NCBI GenBank assembly: GCA_007133055.1
Contig: SLNM01000335.1
Coordinates: forward strand, 1 to 5,095
From: Lentisphaeria bacterium
GTDB lineage: Bacteria; Verrucomicrobiota; Lentisphaeria; Oligosphaerales; PUNB01
DNA length: 5,095 bases
Reading direction: 5' to 3'
The notes below the pieces were generated by a model. That model made no database searches and was not told the DNA's origin. It worked only from the letters and a program-made list of their open reading frames with translations. Position 1 is the stretch's first letter. Each line of letters opens with the position of its first letter. Of this stretch, positions 1 through 4,342 are shown one piece after another. The translations under genes and the position numbers were made by a program.

Positions 1-20
1 GAGCTGGGTGCAGCTTCTTC

Positions 21-112
21 GGGCGGGGACCTGACATACTTTCAGTCTGACCAAATCCATCTGGGATCAGATTATAAGCTAAGTGGTCAGGCAGGCTGCC
101 CGTAGGTACAAC
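21..112. repeat. Copy of the hairpin repeat split by a 67-bp insert with inverted ends
   Basis: GGGCGGGGAC (21-30) and GCCCGTAGGTACAAC (98-112) are adjacent in the other copy at 1861-1885, where they form one uninterrupted 25-nt block. Here 67 bases (31-97) separate them. The insert region starts with CCTGAC (30-35, sharing one base with the repeat) and ends near GTCAGG (86-91), so it has short inverted ends. Its right-end sequence AAGTGGTCAGG (81-91) is identical to one arm of the palindrome at 1576-1600. A small insertion into the repeat is the simplest reading, but deletion from the other copy cannot be excluded. Confidence 0.6.
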
Positions 113-120
113 TATAGTAC

Positions 121-142
121 GCACGGTCGTCTCCGGCCGTGC
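121..142. repeat. 22-nt hairpin repeat, copy 1
   Basis: GCACGG (121-126) pairs perfectly with CCGTGC (137-142) around the ten bases TCGTCTCCGG. The core ACGGTCGTC...GGCCGT is shared with the hairpin at 161-182. The outer stem bases differ between the two copies but remain complementary. Its function is unknown. Confidence 0.75.
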
Positions 143-243
143 AGTCGCGAACCGCCGGTAATACGGTCGTCCCTGGCCGTATCGGTGAGCGCCATGTATA
201 ATTTTAACTGCGTAACACGCGAAACACACGAAAAAATAGTCAC
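141..243 (+). repeat. Composite dispersed repeat, left copy flanking fic
   Basis: Bases 141-178 match 1540-1577 at 35 of 38 positions. After a variable segment both copies continue with GGTGAGCG and CCATGT, then with a degenerate tail of the type CACGAAACAYRCGAAAAA (here about 213-243; the other copy about 1619-1645). The copies lie in the same orientation on either side of the fic gene, about 1.4 kb apart. In this copy the variable segment is GTATC and completes a perfect hairpin. Confidence 0.75.
161..182. repeat. 22-nt hairpin repeat, copy 2
   Basis: ATACGG (161-166) pairs perfectly with CCGTAT (177-182) around TCGTCCCTGG. It is the same family as 121-142 and, read on the opposite strand, 1857-1878. 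It sits inside the composite repeat 141-243 and is followed by the conserved CGGTGAGCG. Confidence 0.75.
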
Positions 244-245
244 AA

Positions 246-277
246 CGCTGCCGCAGTTCCGCCTTCAGGCGGCAGCG
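246..277. repeat. Inverted repeat with two competing folds, possible weak terminator of fic
   Basis: CGCTGCCGC (246-254) is perfectly complementary to GCGGCAGCG (269-277). An alternative shorter stem, CCGCC (259-263) with GGCGG (268-272) around TTCA, uses overlapping bases, so the two folds exclude each other. On the minus strand the structure lies about 90 bases past the fic stop codon. A run of six U residues would follow, but only about ten bases later, so the terminator reading is weak. Confidence 0.45.
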
Positions 278-368
278 GTAAGAAAATTTGTTCAGCTCAA
301 GCTAAAAAGTTAAATCTACTACACTGCCCCCGGAAAAGATAACTTAGCCTTCGCAGACCCCGGAAAGC

Positions 369-1400
369 TTATTCGCCACGGGCGAAGTCCTCCTTGTCGG
401 TCCGCCGCTTGCCGGTGGCGGTGAGGCGGTATTTCTGGTTGCGGGCGCGGGGGGCGTCGGGCCGGGTCATTTCAATCAGCCCGTCGGCCAGGGCCGGATG
501 GAGGTAGGAGTAGAGAAAGGTGGGGCGGTGCGTGAGCCCCACCTTCGCCATGATCTCCCGGGCAGAGAGGGGCGTTCCGCCCATCGCCGCCAAGAGGCGT
601 GCAACTTGTTCGGTTTGTTGTTCGTTTACTTGTTCGGTCACGATGAGTTCTCGCAGGGCGTCGCGGATCATGGTGAGCATGAACTCGATGAACGGGGTGC
701 AGTCGACTGCCTTGTTGCTGGCGTTCAGGGCGGCGTAGTAGTCGGCCTGGTGTTTGCCGGTGATGGTCTCGACGGAGACGGTGGCGAAGAGAGGATTCCA
801 GCAGCTGAGGATGAGGGTCTGCCAGAGGCGGCCCATGCGGCCGTTGCCGTCCTGGAAGGGATGGATGAACTCGAACTCATAGTGGAAGACGCAACTGGCG
901 ATGAGCGGGTGTTCCGGCGTGGCCCTGAGCCAGGCCAGGAGGTCGGCGATCAGGGCGGGCACGCGGTCGGCGGGGGGCGCGAGATGGACGATCTCCTCGC
1001 CGCGCTGGATGCCGACGCCGCCGGAACGGAAGCGCCCCTGCTCGTCGACCAGCCCAGCCATGAGGATGCCGTGCGCGGCCAGCAGGTCGTCGCGGGAACA
1101 TGGCGACCACTCGGACATGCGCTCGTAGGCGACAAAGGCGTTGCGGACTTCCTGGATTTCGCTGGGCCTGCCCAGCACCCGCTTGCCTTCAAGCACCGCC
1201 GTGACCTGTTCGACGCTGAGAGTGTTGCCCTCGATGGCGCAGGAGGCCTGGACGGTGCGGATACGGTTGCCGCGCCGCAGGTGGGGCTCGATCAGCCCGA
1301 TCCCGGCCCGCAGTCGGCCTAGGGTTTCGCCGATCTCCTCGACCAAGCGGAGCATGGCCGGGGTGAGACTGTAGGGTGGCTGGTAGGGATCGCTGGTCAT
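369..1400 (-). CDS. Fic family protein (class II, N-terminal inhibitory motif) with C-terminal winged helix
   Basis: 343 residues. Fic enzymes usually transfer AMP from ATP to a hydroxyl side chain of a target protein in the cytoplasm; some use other nucleotides. The catalytic loop HPFQDGNGRMGR (180-191) matches HxFx(D/E)GNGRxxR fully, with H180 as the expected base and D184 as the expected metal ligand. S53-x3-E57-G58 in SCAIEGN fits the (S/T)xxxE(G/N) inhibitory motif. Its position N-terminal to the Fic core makes this a class II, self-inhibited protein, with E57 expected to block productive ATP binding. Residues about 255-270 hold a TEQV-NEQQ-TEQV linker, a repeat style often seen in Fic proteins. 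Residues about 276-335 resemble a winged helix-turn-helix, suggesting DNA binding or autoregulation. The start codon is ATG at 1398-1400; upstream there is only a weak purine tract (GAAGGG). No antitoxin-like partner is adjacent. Target and nucleotide are not deducible. Family assignment is firm; a toxin role is not shown. Confidence 0.96.
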   Translation of the reverse strand: MTSDPYQPPYSLTPAMLRLVEEIGETLGRLRAGIGLIEPHLRRGNRIRTVQASCAIEGNTLSVEQVTAVLEGKRVLGRPSEIQEVRNAFVAYERMSEWSPCSRDDLLAAHGILMAGLVDEQGRFRSGGVGIQRGEEIVHLAPPADRVPALIADLLAWLRATPEHPLIASCVFHYEFEFIHPFQDGNGRMGRLWQTLILSCWNPLFATVSVETITGKHQADYYAALNASNKAVDCTPFIEFMLTMIRDALRELIVTEQVNEQQTEQVARLLAAMGGTPLSAREIMAKVGLTHRPTFLYSYLHPALADGLIEMTRPDAPRARNQKYRLTATGKRRTDKEDFARGE

Positions 1401-1539
1401 AGCCCAAGCCCTTCATATTAGTGCGGATATCTACAATCGGTTTCCGTTTTGAACAAAAAACAACCTATAGTGGATTTACGGGGTTGCAAGTTGCGGATGT
1501 GGCGACACATAATGGCATACCCACCGGGCTTGTTTTGGA

Positions 1540-1645
1540 GCAGCCGCGAACCGTCGGTAATACGGTCGTCCCCGGCCTGACCACTTCGGAAGTGGTCAGG
1601 TGAGCGGCCATGTTTTTTTACCACGAAACATGCGAAAAAGACACT
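1540..1645 (+). repeat. Composite dispersed repeat, right copy flanking fic, carrying a palindrome
   Basis: This is the second copy of the unit at 141-243 (35 of 38 identical over the first block, then GGTGAGCG, CCATGT and a CACGAAACATGCGAAAAA tail). Where the left copy has GTATC completing a hairpin, this copy has a 21-base palindromic segment. The 22-nt hairpin is therefore truncated after GGCC (1560-1577) and replaced by the palindrome at 1576-1600. Confidence 0.75.
1576..1600. repeat. Perfect 25-nt palindrome inside the composite repeat
   Basis: CCTGACCACTTC (1576-1587) and GAAGTGGTCAGG (1589-1600) are exact reverse complements around a single G. As RNA it would form about 11 pairs with a three-base loop. 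AAGTGGTCAGG recurs at 81-91, where it ends the insert in the other interrupted repeat. No T run follows immediately (TGAGCGGCCATG comes first), so it is not a typical Rho-independent terminator. Confidence 0.8.
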
Positions 1646-1685
1646 ATGTCTCAATTGCCCTTAATGCAAAGCGTGAAGTGTTATA

Positions 1686-1777
1686 GCCCCAAAGGGGCGG
1701 AATCATCGTAGCCCAGGGTTAAGCGAAGCGCAACCCTGGGTAGCAGTCAGAAAAACAATTGTGCCCTGAAAGGGCAC
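1686..1777. repeat. Array of three different perfect hairpins
   Basis: Three stems lie in 92 bases. GCCCC/GGGGC with loop AAA is at 1686-1698. CCCAGGGTT/AACCCTGGG is at 1712-1740, with an inner GCG-AAG-CGC stem. GTGCCCT/AGGGCAC with loop GAA is at 1761-1777. Spacers are short (13 and 20 bases). None is followed by a T tract. The middle stem resembles a CCCAGGGTT-type hairpin I associate with dispersed repeats of environmental bacteria; that link is from memory. Confidence 0.7.
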
Positions 1778-1827
1778 TTCAACCGTCCTGCAAATAATAC
1801 GCTTCAAAGGCAATGATTCGACGCAAT

Positions 1828-1885
1828 CCGGCCGTATCGGTGAGCGGGGGTGCGGTCTACGGGCGGGGACGCCCGTAGGTACAAC
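1828..1885. repeat. Rearranged hairpin-repeat copy with an intact 8-bp stem
   Basis: The left part, 1828-1846, matches 173-191 at 18 of 19 positions (right half of the composite unit, through GGTGAGCG). The right part contains CTACGGGC (1857-1864) and GCCCGTAG (1871-1878), a perfect 8-bp stem with loop GGGGAC, followed by GTACAAC. Read on the minus strand, the 22 bases 1857-1878 align with the hairpins at 121-142 and 161-182, so it is the same family in inverted orientation. The block 1861-1885 is the uninterrupted form of 21-30 plus 98-112. Confidence 0.7.
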
Positions 1886-2021
1886 ATTCTCCGCCGACAT
1901 GGTGGAACAACGGGAAAAGATGTCGTTCAAGTTGCGACCCCCTTGTGCTCAAAACAGCGAGGTCTGCAATTCAGGTCTATGGCCCTTTTATTGTAATGCG
2001 TCAGCGAAAGATGGAGATTTC

Positions 2022-2108
2022 GTACTGATCGACGACCACGGCGACGACTACGGACTACGATTCAAGTATATATAGTCGTTTGTCGTGGTCGTCGCCGTAG
2101 TCGTGTAC
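2022..2108. repeat. Long imperfect hairpin upstream of rnpB
   Basis: Bases 2032-2052 pair with 2084-2104 over 21 positions, with one C-A mismatch (2037/2099) and one G-T wobble (2049/2087). An inner GACTA/TAGTC stem (2053-2057/2073-2077) extends it with a bulge, and GTAC/GTAC (2022-2025/2105-2108) can close it outside. Each arm is also an imperfect direct repeat of a 12-base unit (CGACGACYACGG). The loop is AT-rich. It could be a small RNA, a replication or recombination hairpin, or a mobile-element remnant; nothing in the sequence decides. Confidence 0.65.
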
Positions 2109-2133
2109 CGAATCTGGGGAGACTTTGCACCTA

Positions 2134-2162
2134 CGACTGACGCACTGCGTTGCGAACAGTCG
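2134..2162. repeat. Short hairpin just upstream of rnpB
   Basis: CGACTG (2134-2139) pairs with CAGTCG (2157-2162), and inside it CGCA (2141-2144) pairs with TGCG (2151-2154), giving ten pairs with a small internal loop. It ends about 30 bases before the RNase P RNA. It has no T tract. It overlaps the only weak promoter-like sequence seen for rnpB. Confidence 0.45.
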
Positions 2163-2190
2163 GATAAGTGATACGTTAAGACTTGAAGCC

Positions 2191-2612
2191 ATAGCGCCGG
2201 GTTGACGGCGGACGGCCGCCGCCGGCCATGGCCGGCGGAGGAAAGTCCGGACTCCGCAGGGCAGGAAGTCCTCTTGCAAAGGAGGATGCCGCGGACCATA
2301 CGCCGCGGAAAGGAAAGTGCCACAGAAAATATACCGCCCAGCTACTCACGCTTTTGTATGGACTCAAAGCGTTATCGCAGTCGTGCGAAACCGTGAGTAG
2401 CTGGGTAAGGGTGAAATGGTGGGGTAAGAGCCCACCGCCCGCCGGGGAGACCCGCGGGGCAGGGCAAACCCCTTCCGGAGCAAGACCAAATAGGGAACGA
2501 GATGCGGCCCGCATCGCTGAGTTCCGGGTTCCGGTCGCTTAGATGAATGGTCGTCGCCCCGCTTTTGGGCGGAGGCACAGAATCCGGCTTACAGCCGTCA
2601 GCCCGGCGCTTC
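2191..2612 (+). ncRNA. rnpB: RNase P RNA (catalytic subunit of ribonuclease P)
   Basis: This RNA cleaves the 5' leader from precursor tRNAs, together with the RnpA protein (not in this window). The universally conserved blocks are all present: GAGGAAAGTCCGGACTCC (2238-2255, 5' strand of P4), GTGAAATGGTGGGGTAAGAG with its pairing CCCACC (2411-2435), CGGAGCAAGACCAAATAGG (2475-2493), TTAGATGAATG (2539-2549) and ACAGAATCCGGCTTA (2577-2591, 3' strand of P4). The ends are set by helix P1, in which 2193-2208 pairs with 2595-2610 over 16 positions, so the RNA is about 420 nt. P3 is a perfect 20-nt palindrome (2219-2238). P12 is a 14-bp perfect helix (2337-2350/2392-2405) topped by two small hairpins. 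The region of P16/P17 looks shortened. Overall it fits the common bacterial A-type. The ClpX-like gene starts 66 bases downstream. No clear promoter or T-rich terminator is visible; exact ends are within a few bases. Confidence 0.96.
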
Positions 2613-2678
2613 TTTGTCGATTCGGCAGCTTCCTAGTCTGTTAATTCACACAATGGTTATACCAGGGATTTATTTGCC

Positions 2679-4304
2679 ATGCATGGTTTGTATCATAAAA
2701 AGCGCGACGATTTAGAAGAAGAACTGCAAAAGAACCTGGAGGAAATCTTTAGGAACGCCAACATGAAATTTTCATTTGGCCCGTCCGGCACGGCAGGTTA
2801 TGGTCCGGCTCGCGGCGGCGGTGTCGGTGGTGACGATCAGGCTGACCGGGACTCGAATGACGAGCAGGAGCGGGTTCGCCAGGCCGCATTGCGTCGGATT
2901 CGCGAGTTCAACCTGAAGCCGCGCGAGATTCGCGACTATCTCGACCGATTCATCATCAGCCAGGACGAGGGCAAGAAGGTGATGTCGGTGGCGATCTGCG
3001 ACCATTACAACCATGTTCGCATGTGCCTCGACCAGGAGATCGAGCGCAGTATGGACTATGTCAAGCCGAATGTGCTGCTGCTCGGTCCGACCGGGGTTGG
3101 CAAGACCTATCTGATGCGCTGCATTGCCCGTCTGATCGGGGTGCCCTTTATCAAGGCTGACGCCACCAAGTTTTCTGAGACCGGCTATGTCGGCTACGAT
3201 GTCGAGGAGCTGGTGCGCGATCTGGTCAAGGCGGCCGACGGCGACACCGATCTGGCCCAGTACGGCATTATCTATATTGACGAGATCGACAAGATTGCGG
3301 GGCGCAACACCAGCGGCGGGCGCGACGTTTCCGGCCGCGGTGTCCAGGTCAACCTGCTGAAGCTGATGGAGGAGACCGATGTCAACATGGTCAGCCAGAC
3401 CGACATTGTCGGTCAGATGCAGGCAATGATGTCGATGCAGGGCGGTGGCGAGGGCAAACGAACGATCAATACGCGCCACATTCTGTTCATTGTCAGCGGC
3501 GCCTTCGACAAGCTGAGCGAGCGTGTGCGTTCCCGGCTCGGTCGAGGTCAGATCGGATTTTCCGGCGGCATCGAGACGGCGGGCCGGGTCGGCGACGACC
3601 AGGAAGAGGACGAGTTGCTGAACCAGGTTGAGAGCGTTGACCTGGTCGAGTACGGGTTCGAGCCGGAATTTGTCGGTCGCCTGCCGATTCGCGTTGGTTT
3701 CCGGCATTTGTCCGCCCAGGACCTCGAAGACATTCTGAAAAATTCCGAGGGCAGTGTGCTGCGCCAGTACCGCAACGATTTTGCCGGACACAATATCGAT
3801 TTGGAGGTGGACAGCGAGGCGATCACTGAAATAGCCCGGCGGGCCGCCCGCGAGAAGACCGGCGCCCGCGGCCTGATGACCGTGCTGGAAAAACTGTTGC
3901 GCGAGTTCAAGTTCGAGCTGCCGTCCAGCGCCGTCCGGCAGTTGCGGGTGGACAAGGAGCTGGTGGCCGATCCGGCGGCCGCCTTGAAGGCGTTGATGGA
4001 ACTTAATCGGGAGTCGCAGATCGGACAGTTGCGGGACGAGGCCAGCCAGTTTGCGGTTCGATTTGCGGATGAGCATGGAATCGAGATCGAGTTTACCGAC
4101 ACAGCCTTGCGAAGACTGATCGAGAGCTGCCTCGAATCACACCGCACAATGCGGTCTTTATGCGAAGCCAAGTTCAAGGACTTCGGCTACGGCCTGCAAT
4201 TGCTGGCCCGCAACACAGGCAAAAGAAAGTTTCGAATTACCGCCCGGACAGTCGACAATCCCGACCGAGTCCTTTCCAAATGGCTGACCGAGAGCTATCG
4301 GTGA
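2679..4304 (+). CDS. Divergent ClpX-like AAA+ unfoldase without zinc-binding domain, with C-terminal extension
   Basis: 541 residues; ClpX is usually about 420. ClpX rings use ATP to unfold proteins and feed them to the ClpP protease. Residues 1-76 are a charged helix and a Gly/Asp-rich linker in place of the zinc-binding domain; no CxxC pairs exist. The AAA+ core follows: Walker A GPTGVGKT (136-143), pore loop GYVG (169-172), Walker B IIYIDEIDKI (197-206), IGF tripeptide (292-294) matching the ClpP-docking loop, EFVGRLP with arginine finger R334, and GARGL with sensor-2 R397. Some segments (PFIKADATKFSETGYVG) read partly like HslU, but the IGF loop and the DVSGRGVQ block place it with ClpX. 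The pore-2/RKH region (231-267) is longer, Met-rich and lacks RKH. Residues 437-541 are extra and may copy the small domain. The ATG at 2679 is chosen because the charged helix begins at once; M29 (2763) is an alternative. Both lack a good ribosome site. Stop TGA at 4302. It is probably co-directional with rnpB and the RNB gene. It may be a second, specialised ClpX rather than the housekeeping one. Confidence 0.9.
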   Translation: MHGLYHKKRDDLEEELQKNLEEIFRNANMKFSFGPSGTAGYGPARGGGVGGDDQADRDSNDEQERVRQAALRRIREFNLKPREIRDYLDRFIISQDEGKKVMSVAICDHYNHVRMCLDQEIERSMDYVKPNVLLLGPTGVGKTYLMRCIARLIGVPFIKADATKFSETGYVGYDVEELVRDLVKAADGDTDLAQYGIIYIDEIDKIAGRNTSGGRDVSGRGVQVNLLKLMEETDVNMVSQTDIVGQMQAMMSMQGGGEGKRTINTRHILFIVSGAFDKLSERVRSRLGRGQIGFSGGIETAGRVGDDQEEDELLNQVESVDLVEYGFEPEFVGRLPIRVGFRHLSAQDLEDILKNSEGSVLRQYRNDFAGHNIDLEVDSEAITEIARRAAREKTGARGLMTVLEKLLREFKFELPSSAVRQLRVDKELVADPAAALKALMELNRESQIGQLRDEASQFAVRFADEHGIEIEFTDTALRRLIESCLESHRTMRSLCEAKFKDFGYGLQLLARNTGKRKFRITARTVDNPDRVLSKWLTESYR

Positions 4305-4305
4305 A

Positions 4306-4319
4306 CGGCGTGTTCGCCG
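4306..4319 (+). other. Small intercistronic hairpin
   Basis: CGGCG (4306-4310) pairs with CGCCG (4315-4319) around TGTT, two bases after the stop of the ClpX-like gene. No T tract follows (GTGTCTTCCC), so it is unlikely to stop transcription fully. It might influence mRNA stability, or be chance in a GC-rich spacer. Confidence 0.3.
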
Positions 4320-4342
4320 GTGTCTTCCCATAATTCAACCAT

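Larger units (their letters stand above)
1..368. other. Non-coding repeat-rich region downstream of fic
   Basis: No convincing gene is present. The only sizeable open frame (83-313, plus strand) runs straight through several hairpin repeats and resembles no protein I know. The stretch holds an interrupted repeat (21-112), two 22-nt hairpins (121-142 and 161-182), a composite repeat unit (141-243) and a 9-bp inverted repeat (246-277). The part nearest the fic stop codon (about 278-368) shows no recognisable structure. Confidence 0.7.
1401..2190. other. 790-base non-coding region between fic and rnpB, rich in hairpins
   Basis: No open frame here looks like a real protein; the candidates (for example 1703-1930 on the minus strand) translate repeats. 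From left to right it holds the fic leader, a composite repeat (1540-1645), three hairpins (1686-1777), a hairpin-repeat copy (1828-1885), a plain stretch (about 1890-2020), a long imperfect hairpin (2022-2108) and a short hairpin (2134-2162). It must contain the fic promoter on the minus strand and probably the rnpB promoter on the plus strand. The best rnpB candidate is TTGCGA (2150-2155) and TACGTT (2172-2177) with 16-base spacing, which is a poor match. Confidence 0.7.

Noticed and set aside
83..313. 76-codon plus-strand frame in the left spacer
   Set aside because: It crosses two hairpin repeats and part of the interrupted repeat, has no ribosome site, and resembles no protein.
498..1322. 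274-codon open frame on the plus strand opposite fic
   Set aside because: It is antisense to a clear Fic protein. Its translation is dominated by Gly, Asp, Glu and Val, as expected for the complement of a GC-rich gene.
1576..1620. Rho-independent terminator formed by the 25-nt palindrome and the T run at 1612-1619
   Set aside because: Eleven bases (TGAGCGGCCAT) separate the stem from the T run. The palindrome is better explained as an insert in the repeat, and no plus-strand gene ends just before it.
121..1885. CRISPR array or integron attC array
   Set aside because: The repeats are irregularly spaced, differ in orientation and are not separated by uniform spacers. No cas, integrase or cassette structure is present, and no clear attC core sites are seen.
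1703..1930. 75-codon minus-strand frame
   Set aside because: Its sequence is translated hairpin repeats (1712-1740, 1761-1777, 1857-1878); the repeats explain the open frame.
2176..2542. Open frames on both strands across 2176-2542
   Set aside because: The region is the RNase P RNA gene, with its conserved blocks and closing helix, so the frames are accidental.
2772..4076. 434-codon open frame on the minus strand inside the ClpX-like gene
   Set aside because: It lies wholly antisense to a gene with intact AAA+ motifs. Its translation is low-complexity for a real protein and matches nothing I know. GC-rich codon use commonly opens such a frame.
2679..4304. Assignment of the AAA+ protein as HslU
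   Set aside because: The segment around the pore loop resembles HslU, but there is no sign of the HslU intermediate domain. The IGF docking loop and the DVSGRGVQ block are ClpX features.
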